Part shown: positions 27,402-37,607 of the stretch, piece by piece
How positions within the stretch are numbered: the stretch's first letter is position 1
Layout: the number at the start of each line of letters is the position of its first letter
NCBI RefSeq assembly: GCF_014636495.1
Contig: NZ_BMEM01000006.1
Span: 23,803 to 87,802 of the forward strand
DNA length: 64,000 nt
Direction: 5' to 3'
DNA from: Ornithinimicrobium tianjinense
Lineage (GTDB): Bacteria > Actinomycetota > Actinomycetes > Actinomycetales > Dermatophilaceae
Notes under the pieces: generated by a model
What the model saw: the letters and a program-made list of their open reading frames with translations, nothing else
Databases searched by the model: none
What the model was told of the DNA's origin: nothing
Program-made: the position numbers and the translations under genes

Positions 27402-28568
27402 TCACGGCAGGGTGTCGGTCAGCCCCTTGGCGCCGAGCGTGGTGTCGACCGGCCCGGCGGTGAGCGTCTGGTCGGTGAGCTCCATGTCCACGTCGTGCGG
27501 GCGCAGCTCGCCGCTGGCGATCTGCTCGGCCCAGTGGCAGGCCACGCGGTGACCGGCGGGCGTGCCGGGCAGGTCGACGACCCGCAGCTGCGGACGCTCC
27601 GTGTCGCACCGCGTCGCCTGACGCCACGGGCAGCGGGTGTGGAAGCGGCAGCCGGAGGGCGGGTTGGCGGGGGAGGGCAGGTCGCCCGCGAGCAGGATCT
27701 GCTCCCGGGTGTCCTCCACGGTGGGGTCCGGGACCGGCACGGCGGAGAGGAGGGCACGGGTGTAGGGGTGCAGGGGGGAGGTGTAGAGGTCGTCGGCGTC
27801 CGCCTCCTCCACGAGGGCGCCGAGGTACATCACCCCGATCCGGTCGCTGATGTGGCGCACCACGGCGAGGTCGTGGGCGATGACGAGGTAGGTGAGCCCG
27901 AACTCCTCCTGCAGGTCCTCCAGCAGGTTGACCACCTGCGCCTGCACCGAGACGTCGAGGGCGCTCACCGGTTCGTCCGCGACGATGAGCTTGGGGTCGA
28001 CCGAGAGGGCCCGGGCGATCCCGACGCGCTGGCGCTGGCCGCCGGAGAACTCGTGGGGATACTTGGACAGGGCGTTCTTGGGCAGCCCGACGGCATCGAG
28101 GAGCGCGCTGAGGCGGGCGCGGGCAGCCTTGGCGTCGTCGGCCAGACCGTGGGCGCGCATCCCCTCGAGCAGCAGCTGCTCGACGGTCTGCCTCGGGTCG
28201 AGGCTGCCGAGCGGGTCCTGGAAGACCATCTGCATGTGGCGCCGCTGCCTGCGCAGCGCCTCGCCCCTCAGGCTCGCGAGGTCGGTGCCGTCGAAGAGCA
28301 CCTCTCCCTCGGTCGGCTCCTCCAGCTGCAGCACGGCCCGGCCGAAGGTGGACTTGCCGCAGCCGGACTCCCCGACGAGCCCGTAGGTCTCGCCACGCCG
28401 GATCTGCAGGTCCATCCCGTCGACGGCGTAGACGTGGCCGACGGTCCGGTCGATCAGCACGCCCTTCTTGATCGGGAAGTGCACCTTGAGCCCGCGCACG
28501 TCGAGCAGCACGTCCTCGTCCGGCAGCGCCTGGTCGGCGGTGGGCTGGGTCGGGGTCGAGGTCGTCAT
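27402..28568 (-). CDS. dppF: Dipeptide/oligopeptide ABC transporter ATP-binding protein
   Basis: 388 residues from ATG 28568, overlapping the stop of dppD (ATGA); this start follows AGGAGAG. Walker [10 protein letters not shown], signature [15 protein letters not shown] and Walker [13 protein letters not shown] are intact. The oligopeptide-specific C-terminal extension has the cysteine cluster [16 protein letters not shown], which binds an iron-sulfur cluster in some members. It energises peptide import with DppD. Last gene of the operon. Confidence 0.95.
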   Translation of the reverse strand: MTTSTPTQPTADQALPDEDVLLDVRGLKVHFPIKKGVLIDRTVGHVYAVDGMDLQIRRGETYGLVGESGCGKSTFGRAVLQLEEPTEGEVLFDGTDLASLRGEALRRQRRHMQMVFQDPLGSLDPRQTVEQLLLEGMRAHGLADDAKAARARLSALLDAVGLPKNALSKYPHEFSGGQRQRVGIARALSVDPKLIVADEPVSALDVSVQAQVVNLLEDLQEEFGLTYLVIAHDLAVVRHISDRIGVMYLGALVEEADADDLYTSPLHPYTRALLSAVPVPDPTVEDTREQILLAGDLPSPANPPSGCRFHTRCPWRQATRCDTERPQLRVVDLPGTPAGHRVACHWAEQIASGELRPHDVDMELTDQTLTAGPVDTTLGAKGLTDTLP

Positions 28569-29638
28569 GCGCCGCTCTCCTCGGTGGTCGGTGCGTCGTC
28601 CAGCGGGTTCGACTCCAGCGGGTTGTGGCACCGCAGCAGCCGGTCCGCGCCCAGCTCGGGGCGGTCGGGCACGAGCTCGGGGGTGCGTTCACGGCATACC
28701 CCGATCTCGGAGGCGCAGCGCGGGGCGAAGGCGCAGCCGTGGTCCCAGGGGATGTTGTCCGCCACCGACCCCGGGACGGGCGTCAGCCGTCGCCCGCGCT
28801 CCTCGGTGAGCCGGGGGATCGAGGCGAGCAGACCGCCGGTGTAGGGGTGACGGGGGCGGGCGAAGAGGTCGTGCCGGCCGGCGCGCTCGACGATCCGCCC
28901 CCCGTAGAGCACGTTGACCTCGTCGCACAGCCCGGCGACGACGCCCAGGTCGTGGGTGATCATGATCAGCGCGGTGCCGCTGTCCTGGACGAGCTCCTTG
29001 AGCAGGGCCAGGATCTGGGCCTGGATCGTCACGTCGAGCGCGGTGGTCGGCTCGTCGGCGATGAGCAGGCGCGGCTCGCAGGCCAGCGCCATCGCGATGA
29101 GCGCACGCTGGCGCATGCCGCCGGAGAGCTGGTGGGGGTACTCCTTGAGGCGGCGCGTCGGGTCGGGGATGCCGACCTTGTCGAGCAGCTCGGCAGCCCG
29201 CTTCTGGGCAGGTGCGTTCTTCATGCCCTTGTGCCGTTGCAGCACCTCGGCCACCTGGGTGCCCAGCGGGACGACGGGGTTCAGGGAGGACAGCGGGTCC
29301 TGGAAGATCATCGCCAGGTCGCGCCCGCGCCGGTCCCGCATCTGGGCGTCGCTGAGCGAGAGCAGGTCCTCGCCGGCGAAGCTCACCGTGCCGCTGACCG
29401 TGTTGCCCCGCGAGGGCAGCAGCTGCATGATCGCGAGCGAGGTCACCGACTTGCCGCAGCCGGACTCGCCGACGAGGCCGACGGTCTGGCCGGGCTGCAC
29501 GTCGAAGCTGACGTGGTCGACCGCGGTGAAGGCGCGGCCCCCGCGCCCGAAGGTCACCGTGAGGTCGCGCACCGAGAGGAGGGGCTCGCCGCCGCCCGCC
29601 CCGGAGGGGTATGCCGTGGTGCTGGCCTGGGTGGTCAT
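28565..29638 (-). CDS. dppD: Dipeptide/oligopeptide ABC transporter ATP-binding protein
   Basis: 357 residues. Walker [10 protein letters not shown], signature [15 protein letters not shown] and Walker [13 protein letters not shown] are present, with the C-terminal extension [15 protein letters not shown]. Ten bp separate it from dppC. Pairs with DppF as the motor of the importer. Confidence 0.95.
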   Translation of the reverse strand: MTTQASTTAYPSGAGGGEPLLSVRDLTVTFGRGGRAFTAVDHVSFDVQPGQTVGLVGESGCGKSVTSLAIMQLLPSRGNTVSGTVSFAGEDLLSLSDAQMRDRRGRDLAMIFQDPLSSLNPVVPLGTQVAEVLQRHKGMKNAPAQKRAAELLDKVGIPDPTRRLKEYPHQLSGGMRQRALIAMALACEPRLLIADEPTTALDVTIQAQILALLKELVQDSGTALIMITHDLGVVAGLCDEVNVLYGGRIVERAGRHDLFARPRHPYTGGLLASIPRLTEERGRRLTPVPGSVADNIPWDHGCAFAPRCASEIGVCRERTPELVPDRPELGADRLLRCHNPLESNPLDDAPTTEESGA

Positions 29639-29648
29639 CGTCGCCTCC

Positions 29649-30695
29649 TCAGCGCCGGGACTTGGGATCGAGGGCCTCGCGCAGCGACTCGCCCATGAGC
29701 GTGAAGCCGAGGGCGACGACGATGATGCAGAGCGCGGGGTAGACCGCGATGTGCGGATAGGTGTTGAAGAACGTCTGCGCCTTGCCGAGCATCTGACCCC
29801 ACTCCGGGATCGAGTCGTCCGGGTTGCCCAGGCCGAGGAAGGACAGGGCGGCCGCGTCGATGATGGAGACGGCCAGCACGAGGGTGCCCTGCACGATGAC
29901 GGGGCCCAGGGAGTTGGGCAGCATGTGCCGGAAGACGATCGCGGGACGGCGCACGCCGAGCGCGCGGGCGGCGAGCACGTGGTCGCTGTGCCGCTGGGCC
30001 ATCATCGAGCCGCGCAGCAGCCGGGCGAAGATCGGGATCTGGATGATCGCGATGGCGAGGATGACCGTCCACTGGCTGGGCCTGGCGAACAGCGCGGCGA
30101 TCGAGAAGGCCATGAGCAGGCTGGGGATCGAGAGCATGACGTCGACGATGCGCATGACGATGGTGTCCACCCAGCCGCTGATGCCGCCCGCGAGGGTGCC
30201 CAGGACCAGGCCGCCCGCCAGCCCGCCCAGGGTGGCGAGGACACCGACGATGAGGGTCTGGCGTGAGCCGACGATGAGGCGGGAGAGCATGTCGCGGCCG
30301 GCGTTGTCCCCGCCGAGCGGATAGCCCGGCTGCGGCTCGGGGATCGGCGTGGCGGGCGTGACCTGCCCGATGAGGTCACGGGCCCGCGGGTCGTGGGGGG
30401 CGAGCCAGGGAGCCAGGATCGCGACGAGGACGAAGAGCAGCACGATCACGGCGCCGATGAGGAAGACCGGGTCGCGGCGCAGCCGGCGCCAGGCGCTCTG
30501 CCAGAGGCTGACGCCCTCCTCCGAGGAGATCGTGCCGGCCTCGGCGAGGGCGTCGATCCGCTTCTTCTTGCGGTCGGCGAGCGCACCGAGCGCCCCGTGC
30601 CGCCGGGCGTCGGGCGTGGGGTCGGTGGTGGCGCCGGTCGTGGAGGGGGTGGGGACGCCTGGGGTCAGGTCGGGGGCGGGGCCGGGGTTGGTCAT
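29649..30695 (-). CDS. dppC: Dipeptide/oligopeptide ABC transporter permease DppC
   Basis: 348 residues from ATG 30695. The first 90 residues (Pro/Thr-rich, then LADRKKKRIDALAEAG) are cytoplasmic and longer than usual. The core has six helices with the OppC N-terminal helix (RRDPVFLIGAVIVLLFVLVAILAPWLAPHDP) and the coupling segment HVLAARALGVRRPAIVFRHMLPN. Eight bp after dppB. Confidence 0.94.
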   Translation of the reverse strand: MTNPGPAPDLTPGVPTPSTTGATTDPTPDARRHGALGALADRKKKRIDALAEAGTISSEEGVSLWQSAWRRLRRDPVFLIGAVIVLLFVLVAILAPWLAPHDPRARDLIGQVTPATPIPEPQPGYPLGGDNAGRDMLSRLIVGSRQTLIVGVLATLGGLAGGLVLGTLAGGISGWVDTIVMRIVDVMLSIPSLLMAFSIAALFARPSQWTVILAIAIIQIPIFARLLRGSMMAQRHSDHVLAARALGVRRPAIVFRHMLPNSLGPVIVQGTLVLAVSIIDAAALSFLGLGNPDDSIPEWGQMLGKAQTFFNTYPHIAVYPALCIIVVALGFTLMGESLREALDPKSRR

Positions 30696-30703
30696 GGCTC
30701 TCC

Positions 30704-31711
30704 TCACAGCCTCACGCGGGGATCGATGACCGCGTAGGCGATATCGACGAGCAGGTTGACGACGATGTAGATCAGGGCGGCCATCATGATGAGGACCTGC
30801 AGCACGGGGTAGTCGCGCAGCTCGAAGCCGATGGCCAGGGCCTGTCCGATGCCTTGGAAGGCGAAGACCTTCTCCGTCAGCACCGCGCCCGCGAGCAGCG
30901 CGCCGATCTGCAGGCCCACGATCGTCACCACGGGGATCAGCGCGTTGCGCATGATGTGCCGTCCGCGGATGGTGCGTGCCGTGAGTCCCTTGGCCCGGGC
31001 GGTGCGCACGTAGTCCTCGTCCATGACGTCGATGACGGCGGCGCGGGTGATCCGGAAGACCACCGCGAAGGGGATGGACGACAGCGCCAGGGCGGGCAGC
31101 ACGAGGTGCTTGAGCGCGTCCCAGGCGGCGTCCCACTCGCGCGTCATGAGCGCGTCGAGGACGTAGAAGTTGGTGATGTGCGTCGCGTTGATCCCCACCG
31201 TCTGCCGGCCCGACGGTGGCAGCAGGCCCCAGCGGACCGCGAACAGGTACTTCAGCACGTAGGCCAGGAAGAAGACCGGCACGGCGACCCCGACGAGGGA
31301 GAAGACCACGCTGCCGGTGTCGAGCACACCGCCCCGGCGGCGGGCCGCGAAGTAGCCCAACGGGATCGCGAAGGTCAGCGCGATGAGGATCGCGAAGAAG
31401 CTGAGCTCGATCGTGGCCGGGAAGCGCTGGGTGAACACGTCCAGCGCGGGCTGGCCACGGTAGACCCCGTTGGAGACGCCGAAGTCGCCCTGGACGGCTC
31501 GCTCCAGGAAGCGCCAGTACTGGACGGGGATAGGGTCGTCGAGACCCAGCTGGGCCCGCAGCTTCGCCGCGGACTCCGGGGTGCCGCGCTCCCCGAGCAG
31601 GGCGCTGACGACGCCTCCGGGCAGCGAGCGCAACCAGGCGAAGAGCAGCACGCTCAGCACGAACAGGGCGATCAGCGCCTGCAGCAGGCGGCGGACGATG
31701 AACCTCAGCAC
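30704..31711 (-). CDS. dppB: Dipeptide/oligopeptide ABC transporter permease DppB
   Basis: 335 residues. Six membrane helices; starts MLRFIVRRLLQALIALFVLSVL, typical of DppB. The coupling motif is DYVRTARAKGLTARTIRGRHIMRNALIPVVT and the C-terminus DIAYAVIDPRVRL matches the family. 176 bp separate it from dppA, room for an attenuating hairpin or a second promoter, though I see no clear one. Confidence 0.95.
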   Translation of the reverse strand: MLRFIVRRLLQALIALFVLSVLLFAWLRSLPGGVVSALLGERGTPESAAKLRAQLGLDDPIPVQYWRFLERAVQGDFGVSNGVYRGQPALDVFTQRFPATIELSFFAILIALTFAIPLGYFAARRRGGVLDTGSVVFSLVGVAVPVFFLAYVLKYLFAVRWGLLPPSGRQTVGINATHITNFYVLDALMTREWDAAWDALKHLVLPALALSSIPFAVVFRITRAAVIDVMDEDYVRTARAKGLTARTIRGRHIMRNALIPVVTIVGLQIGALLAGAVLTEKVFAFQGIGQALAIGFELRDYPVLQVLIMMAALIYIVVNLLVDIAYAVIDPRVRL

Positions 31712-31887
31712 TGGGGTTCCTCCTGGGCACGGGGTCGGGGGCGGAGCAGGTGCGGGCGGACGGACGGCTCGGGGCAGGGTATGCCGATTCTCGTCCGGGA
31801 GCCCAGCGCCGCGCTCGGCGACGGCGGGCCGGGTGTCACCACCCGACCCGCCGTCGGTCGCACGTCAGCGTGAGCTCGGGGTGAGGC

Positions 31888-33588
31888 TCACTCCGTGATG
31901 GTCACGGTCGAGAAGTCCTCGGCCGTGAGCGGGCTCGGCTGCATGCCCTGCACGTTGGCCGCGACCACGAGCGCCGGCGGGCTGTGCGAGATCGGCAGGC
32001 CGGGCAGCCACTCGGGGCTCATGATGTTGGTGTTGAGCTCCTTGTACAGCGCCTCGCGCTTGGCCTCGTCCGCCTCGGCGTCAGCGGCCCTGATGGCGTC
32101 CTGCAGCTCACCGTGCCAGTCGTAGGCGGAGGTGCCGAACTGGTTGTCGTCGCCGCAGAAGAAGGCGCACAGGAAGTTGTCCGCGGAGTTCAGGTCGCCG
32201 GTCCAGCCCAGGAAGAAGGCGGGGGCGCGGCTGGCCTGGGTGTCGTCGATGTACCCGCCGGCCCACGGCTTGGTGACGGTCTCGACGGTGATGCCTGCGG
32301 CCTCCCAGTCAGACTTGACCTGGTCGTAGACGCGCTGGGGGTCCGGCATGTACGGGCGCGAGACCTCGGAGGGGTACCACAGCTCGATGGTCAGGTCGGA
32401 CTTGCCGGCCTGCTCGAGGAGCTGCTTGGCCTTCTCGGTGTCGTACTCGTACGCCGCGATGCTGTCGTCCCAGCCGGTCACCGTGCTCGGCATGAACTGC
32501 GTGGCGACCTCGGCACCCTCGGGCAGCTGGGAGGTGACGAACTGGTCGCGGTTGAGCGCGTGGTACAGCGCCTGGCGGACCAGCGGGTCCTCCAGCTGCG
32601 GGTCGGCGACCGGGTTCAGGGCGAGGTAGAGGATGTTGAACGGGTCGCGGATGAGCACCTGGTTGCCCGCGTCCTTCAGCGCCTGCCAGTCGACGGGGTT
32701 GGGCAGGTCGTAGCCCTGGATGGTGCCGGCCTCCAGCTCCTGACGGCGCGCGGCCTCGTCCGGGATGATCTTGAAGACGAGCGAGGCCACGCCGGCCTTG
32801 TCGCCCCAGAAGTCCTCGTTGCGCGCCAGGGTGACGGTGCCACCGGCGTTGTCGTAGGACTCGAAGGTGAACGGGCCGGTGCCGGTCGGGTGCGACGTGG
32901 CGTACTCGGGGAAGACGAACGCCTCACCCTCGAGCTTGATGTCGTTGGCCTTGTACTGGTCCATCGCGGTGGGCGACTGGATGGCGTAGGACGCCTGCGA
33001 GAGCACCATCGGGAACTTGCCGGTGACGCGGGAGACGGTCACCTGCGCGGTGAACTCGTCGGTCGCCTCGCAGGACTTGTAGAGCGAGTCCTCGCCGAAG
33101 CCGAAGTCGTTGCCGAAGTAGTAGGCGCCGGAGGGGCTCTGACCTGCCTCGTTCTGGTCGGCCCAGCGCTCGAAGTTGGCGCAGACGGCCTCGGCGTTGA
33201 GGTCGGTGCCGTCGTGGAACTTGACGCCCTCCTGGATGGTGAAGTCCCAGACCAGGCCGTCCTCGCTCGTCCACTCCGTCGCCAGCTCGGGCACCGCCTC
33301 GGTGCCACCGGGCTGGATGCCGATGAGGTTCTGGAAGATCTGTCGGGTCACGCGGAAGGTCTCGCCGTCGCTGGCGTAGAACGGGTCGAAGGTCGTCGGG
33401 GCGCCGGCAGCGCCGAAGACGAACGTGGCGTCGGACGCTTCCGCGCCGCCTCCGGCGGACTGGGTGCCGGTGGCGCCGTCGCCGTTGTCGCCGGCGTCGT
33501 CGGTCTCACGCTGCGACTGGGCGCAGGACGTGAGGAGCAGGGCGAGCGCGGCGGTTGTCGCCAGCGCACCGACCGAACGGTTCTTCAT
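31888..33588 (-). CDS. dppA: Dipeptide/oligopeptide-binding lipoprotein
   Basis: 566 residues from ATG 33588 with GAGGAGG well placed; longer readings are non-coding. A signal peptide with lipobox LLTSC (Cys about 22) is followed by a Gly/Asp-rich linker. The SBP_bac_5 fold is plain (LATEWTSEDGLVWDFTIQEGVKFHDGTDLNAEAVCANFERW; LVRQALYHALNRDQF). It captures peptides for the DppBC channel. First gene of the five-gene operon; divergent from mutT across 159 bp. Confidence 0.95.
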   Translation of the reverse strand: MKNRSVGALATTAALALLLTSCAQSQRETDDAGDNGDGATGTQSAGGGAEASDATFVFGAAGAPTTFDPFYASDGETFRVTRQIFQNLIGIQPGGTEAVPELATEWTSEDGLVWDFTIQEGVKFHDGTDLNAEAVCANFERWADQNEAGQSPSGAYYFGNDFGFGEDSLYKSCEATDEFTAQVTVSRVTGKFPMVLSQASYAIQSPTAMDQYKANDIKLEGEAFVFPEYATSHPTGTGPFTFESYDNAGGTVTLARNEDFWGDKAGVASLVFKIIPDEAARRQELEAGTIQGYDLPNPVDWQALKDAGNQVLIRDPFNILYLALNPVADPQLEDPLVRQALYHALNRDQFVTSQLPEGAEVATQFMPSTVTGWDDSIAAYEYDTEKAKQLLEQAGKSDLTIELWYPSEVSRPYMPDPQRVYDQVKSDWEAAGITVETVTKPWAGGYIDDTQASRAPAFFLGWTGDLNSADNFLCAFFCGDDNQFGTSAYDWHGELQDAIRAADAEADEAKREALYKELNTNIMSPEWLPGLPISHSPPALVVAANVQGMQPSPLTAEDFSTVTITE

Positions 33589-33610
33589 CGTGCCTCCTCG
33601 AAAGGGTCGT

Positions 33611-33628
33611 CCGGACGTCGGCGTCCGG
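33611..33628. promoter_or_regulatory. Inverted repeat upstream of dppA
   Basis: CCGGACG and CGTCCGG, exact inverse arms with a 4-nt spacer, 23 bp before the dppA start. It could be an operator or a leader hairpin; nothing identifies the binding protein. Confidence 0.4.
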
Positions 33629-33747
33629 CTAGCAAACGACCCCATCACATTCCTGACCCGCTTGGCTACCGTTCGCGGAAAGTCGTGACCGCACCGTGAC
33701 CTGGCACCGTGGTCCGCCGCCTCGGCCGGTGCGGGCAGGATGGGGGT

Positions 33748-34179
33748 ATGCCGAGCCCCTCGCCCCGCCGCGCCGTCGCCGCCGTCGCCCTCGTCGACGA
33801 CCTCGAGCGACCCACCCGGCTGCTGGCCGCGCGGCGCTCCGGACCGCCGGCGCTCGCCGGCGGGTGGGAGTTCCCGGGAGGCAAGGTGGAGCCGGGGGAG
33901 CGGCCCCGCGACGCGGCGGCGCGGGAGGCGCTGGAGGAGCTGGGGGTGCGCGTGCGGCTGGGGACGCAGGTGGGCGGTGCCTGGCCGCTCGGGCAGACCT
34001 ACGAGATGCATCTGTGGTGGGCGGTGGCGGAGCCGGGTGAGCCGGAGCCGGCGCCGCTGGAGGACCATGACGAGCTCCGGTGGCTGAGCGCCGGCCAGCT
34101 GCTCGACGTCGCGTGGCTGCCCGCGGACCTGCCGGTCGTGCAGCACCTGGGCGGGCTGCTGCATACCGCGTCCTCCTGA
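33748..34179 (+). CDS. Nudix hydrolase, MutT/8-oxo-dGTPase type
   Basis: 143 residues from ATG 33748. The Nudix box is complete: G-x5-E-x7-REALEELG from Gly45 to Gly66 (GGKVEPGERPRDAAAREALEELG). Length and the GGWEFPGGK opening fit MutT-like enzymes that clear oxidised dGTP. CAGGAT lies 6 nt before the ATG, consistent with a leaderless mRNA. Not coupled to typA (70 bp gap). Confidence 0.92.
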   Translation: MPSPSPRRAVAAVALVDDLERPTRLLAARRSGPPALAGGWEFPGGKVEPGERPRDAAAREALEELGVRVRLGTQVGGAWPLGQTYEMHLWWAVAEPGEPEPAPLEDHDELRWLSAGQLLDVAWLPADLPVVQHLGGLLHTASS

Positions 34180-34249
34180 CGGCCTCCTGCTGACCTCCTG
34201 CTGACGACACCTTCTGACGACGCAGAAGGACCCCCTCGGACCTGAGAGA

Positions 34250-36184
34250 ATGAGGGACATGCCCCAGAACGAGACCGGACCCGGCGTGCGCGCCGAGCGC
34301 CAGGACATCAGGAACGTCGCCATCGTCGCCCACGTCGACCATGGCAAGACCACCCTCGTCGACGCGATGCTGACGCAGGGCGGCGCCTTCGCCGGCCACC
34401 AGAAGGAGGGCACGGAGGTCGAGCGGGTGATGGACTCCGGCGACCTCGAGAAGGAGAAGGGCATCACGATCCTGGCCAAGAACACGGCCATCCGCTATAC
34501 CGGTGCCCACGCCCCCGAGGGCGGCATGACCATCAACATCATCGACACCCCCGGTCACGCCGACTTCGGTGGCGAGGTCGAGCGCGGCCTGTCGATGGTC
34601 GACGGCGTGGTCCTGCTCGTGGACGCCTCCGAGGGCCCGCTGCCGCAGACCCGGTTCGTGCTGCGCAAGGCGCTCGCCGCGCACATGCCGGTCGTGCTGT
34701 GCATCAACAAGGTCGACCGTCCCGACAGCCGGATCACCGAGGTCGTCGACGAGGTCTACTCCCTCTTCATGGACCTGCTCGACGAGCACGACCAGGCGCG
34801 CATCGACGAGGCGCTGGACTTCCCGATCGTCTACGCCTCCGCCAAGGCCGGGCGCGCCTCGCTCGAGGCGCCCGCCGACGGCGGCCTGCCCCAGGACGAG
34901 GACCTCGAGCCGCTCTTCAAGACCATCCTGGAGACGATCCCGGCCCCTACCTACACCCCGGGTGCCCCGCTGCAGGCGCACGTCACCAACCTCGACTCCA
35001 GCCAGTTCCTGGGCCGCCTCGCCCTGTGCCGCGTGCACGAGGGCACGATCCGCAAGGGGCAGCAGGTCGCCTGGTGCCGCCGCGACGGGTCCGTCGAGCG
35101 GGTCAAGATCACCGAGCTGCTGCTGACGGAGGCGCTGGAGCGCAAGCCGGCCGAGGAGGCCGGCCCCGGCGACATCATCGCGATCGCCGGCATCCCGGAG
35201 ATCACGATCGGCGAGACCCTCGCCGACGCCGAGAACCCCGTGCCCCTGCCGCTCATCACCGTCGACGAGCCGGCCATCTCGATGACGATCGGCACCAACA
35301 CCAGCCCGCTGGCCGGCCGCGTCAAGGGCGCCAAGGTCACGGCCCGCCTGGTCAAGGAGCGTCTCGACGCCGAGCTCGTCGGCAACGTCTCGCTGCGCGT
35401 GCTGCCGACCGACCGCCCCGACGCGTGGGAGGTCCAGGGCCGTGGCGAGCTCGCGCTGGCGATCCTCGTGGAGCAGATGCGCCGCGAGGGCTACGAGCTG
35501 ACCGTCGGCAAGCCCCAGGTCGTCACCAAGGAGGTCAACGGCTCCCTGCACGAGCCGGTCGAGCGCCTCACGATCGACACCCCGGAGGAGCACCTCGGCA
35601 CGATCACCCAGCTCATGGCCGCCCGCAAGGGCCGCATGGAGCAGATGACCAACCACGGCACCGGCTGGATCCGGATGGAGTATGTCGTGCCCTCCCGCGG
35701 TCTCATCGGCTTCCGCACGGAGTTCCTCACCGAGACGCGCGGCACCGGCATCGCCCACCACGTCTTCGACGGCTACGCCCCGTGGTTCGGCGAGATCCGC
35801 ACCCGCCAGTCCGGCTCGCTCGTCGCGGACCGCGCGGGGGCGGCGACCACCTACGCGATGTTCAACCTGCAGGAGCGCGGCACGATGTTCCTGGAGCCGG
35901 CCACCGAGGTCTACGAGGGCATGATCGTCGGCGAGAACTCCCGCGCCGACGACATGGACGTCAACATCACCAAGGAGCGCAAGCTCACCAACGTGCGGTC
36001 CTCCACGGCCGAGGTCCACGAGCGGCTGATCCCGCCGCGCGTGCTCTCCCTCGAGCAGTCCCTGGAGTTCTGCCGTGAGGACGAGTGCGTCGAGGTGACG
36101 CCCGAGGCCGTGCGGGTGCGCAAAGTCGTCCTCGACCAGACCCTGCGCGCCCGCGCCGCAGCCAGGGCCCGCAACCAGGGCTGA
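34250..36184 (+). CDS. typA: Translational GTPase TypA/BipA
   Basis: 644 residues from ATG 34250 (ATG 34259 also possible). A ribosome-associated GTPase of the EF-G family used in stress and cold adaptation. G1 AHVDHGKT, G2 KGITI, G3 DTPGHADFGGEV and G4 NKVDRP are intact, followed by domain II, the EF-G V-like domain and the BipA-specific C-terminus (NLQERGTMFLEPATEVYEGMIVGENSRADDMDVN). Nine bp before mshB. Confidence 0.97.
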   Translation: MRDMPQNETGPGVRAERQDIRNVAIVAHVDHGKTTLVDAMLTQGGAFAGHQKEGTEVERVMDSGDLEKEKGITILAKNTAIRYTGAHAPEGGMTINIIDTPGHADFGGEVERGLSMVDGVVLLVDASEGPLPQTRFVLRKALAAHMPVVLCINKVDRPDSRITEVVDEVYSLFMDLLDEHDQARIDEALDFPIVYASAKAGRASLEAPADGGLPQDEDLEPLFKTILETIPAPTYTPGAPLQAHVTNLDSSQFLGRLALCRVHEGTIRKGQQVAWCRRDGSVERVKITELLLTEALERKPAEEAGPGDIIAIAGIPEITIGETLADAENPVPLPLITVDEPAISMTIGTNTSPLAGRVKGAKVTARLVKERLDAELVGNVSLRVLPTDRPDAWEVQGRGELALAILVEQMRREGYELTVGKPQVVTKEVNGSLHEPVERLTIDTPEEHLGTITQLMAARKGRMEQMTNHGTGWIRMEYVVPSRGLIGFRTEFLTETRGTGIAHHVFDGYAPWFGEIRTRQSGSLVADRAGAATTYAMFNLQERGTMFLEPATEVYEGMIVGENSRADDMDVNITKERKLTNVRSSTAEVHERLIPPRVLSLEQSLEFCREDECVEVTPEAVRVRKVVLDQTLRARAAARARNQG

Positions 36185-36193
36185 GGCTGAGGC

Positions 36194-37063
36194 ATGGTGG
36201 CGACGGGGCGGCCCGACCTGCGCGACGGCATACCCGAGGATCTCGGGCGACCCCTGCGCGTGGTGGCGGTCCACGCCCACCCGGACGACGAGACCCTCGC
36301 CACCGGCCTGGCTCTCGCCCACCATGTCGAGGCCGGGGACGAGGTCCATGTCGTGACGTGCACCCTCGGCGAGGAGGGCGAGGTCATCACGCCGGCGCTC
36401 GCCGACCTCGGGGGCACGGAGGACCTCGGCCCGCACCGCGCCGGCGAGATCGCCCGGGCGACCGCAGCGCTGGGCGTGCGCCACCACTGGCTGGGCGGGG
36501 CGGTCCCGCGCTGGCGGGACAGCGGCATGGCGGGGTCGGCCGCCGCGGCGCACCCGCGGGCCTTCGCCGGCGCGGACGTCGAAGAGGCCGCCGGGGTGCT
36601 CGCCCGCCAGCTCGAGGACCTGGGCCCGGACGTCGTGCTGACCTACGACCCGCAGGGCGGCTACGGTCACCCCGACCACGTGCAGACGCACCGGGTCACC
36701 GTCGCCGCCGTGGCCAGGCTGGACCCGGTCCCGCGCCTCTACGTCGTCCTCACCCCCCGCTCCTGGGCCGTCGAGGACCGCGAGTGGCTGACCGCACACG
36801 TCCCGCCCGGCACCCGCAGCCCGGCCGGTGGCGTCGCCGTGGTGCCGGCGCCGCAGGATCCCTACGCCGTCTCGGTGGTCGACGACGAGCGGGTCACCCA
36901 CGCGGTGGTGGACCCGCGCGCGGTGAGCCGGCAGGTGGCTGCCCTGCGGGAGCACCCGACGCAGGTGACCGTGCACGACGGCTGGTACACCCTGAGCAAC
37001 GACGTGGCCGCGCGGCTGCCCGGTCGCGAGGGCTTTGCCCGTTGGGAGGTGTCGTCCGGGTGA
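36194..37063 (+). CDS. mshB: N-acetyl-GlcN-inositol deacetylase (mycothiol synthesis)
   Basis: 289 residues. MshB removes the acetyl group from GlcNAc-Ins, the second dedicated step of mycothiol synthesis. The LmbE fold motif AHPDDE holds zinc ligands His29 and Asp32, and GHPDHV gives the third ligand. RDSGMAGS and LGEEGEV support MshB rather than the closely related Mca amidase. The next gene overlaps its stop (GTGA). Confidence 0.9.
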   Translation: MVATGRPDLRDGIPEDLGRPLRVVAVHAHPDDETLATGLALAHHVEAGDEVHVVTCTLGEEGEVITPALADLGGTEDLGPHRAGEIARATAALGVRHHWLGGAVPRWRDSGMAGSAAAAHPRAFAGADVEEAAGVLARQLEDLGPDVVLTYDPQGGYGHPDHVQTHRVTVAAVARLDPVPRLYVVLTPRSWAVEDREWLTAHVPPGTRSPAGGVAVVPAPQDPYAVSVVDDERVTHAVVDPRAVSRQVAALREHPTQVTVHDGWYTLSNDVAARLPGREGFARWEVSSG

Positions 37064-37563
37064 GCGAGGAGCAGCTGCCCGTCGACCCCGGCCGCTTCCG
37101 CCAGGCCATGGGACGCTTCGCCACGGGCGTCGCGGTCGTCACCTCGCGGCACCGCGGCCACGACGTCGCGCTCACGGTCGACTCGCTCACCAGCGTCTCG
37201 CTGGATCCGGTGCTGCTCCTCGTCAGCCTGCACGCCGAGGCCCGCGTGCTCGAGGGCGTCGAGGCGGGGGAGGCGTGGGGCGTGAGCATCCTCACCGCCA
37301 GTCAGCGAGCGCTCGCCCAGTGGCTGGGGGAGCCGGGCCGGCCCTTGCACGACCAGCTGGCGAGGGTGCCGCACGAGCGCGGCGAGGTCACCGGCGTCGC
37401 GCTCGTGGCCGACGCGCTGTCGACCTTCGAGTGCCGCACGTATGCCGTGCACCCCGCGGGTGACCACACGCTGGTGGTCGGGGAGGTGGTGGGTCTGCAG
37501 GCGCGCCCGACGGGCGAGCCGGCGCTCGTCCATTACCGTGGGGGTCTGGGCGAGCTGCGTTGA
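37060..37563 (+). CDS. Flavin reductase-like FMN-binding protein
   Basis: 167 residues from GTG 37060. Flavin_Reduct family: FRQAMGRFATGVAVVTSRH near the N-terminus, LTVDSLTSVSLDPVLLLVSL in the FMN-binding part and the C-terminal HTLVVGEVVGLQ. Such proteins supply reduced flavin to a monooxygenase or act as small FMN reductases. No monooxygenase is next to it. Translation is coupled to mshB. Confidence 0.88.
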   Translation: MSEEQLPVDPGRFRQAMGRFATGVAVVTSRHRGHDVALTVDSLTSVSLDPVLLLVSLHAEARVLEGVEAGEAWGVSILTASQRALAQWLGEPGRPLHDQLARVPHERGEVTGVALVADALSTFECRTYAVHPAGDHTLVVGEVVGLQARPTGEPALVHYRGGLGELR

Positions 37564-37607
37564 ACGACGGGGACGGGCCCATCGCACGAGGGAAGGACTG
37601 CGCCGGA

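Noticed and set aside
24401-27463. 1020-codon plus-strand open frame
   Set aside because: Antisense to the antiporter and amidotransferase genes; low-complexity sequence.
33629-36976. 1115-codon minus-strand open frame over mutT, typA and mshB
   Set aside because: Three recognised genes lie on the other strand; the frame has no known domain.
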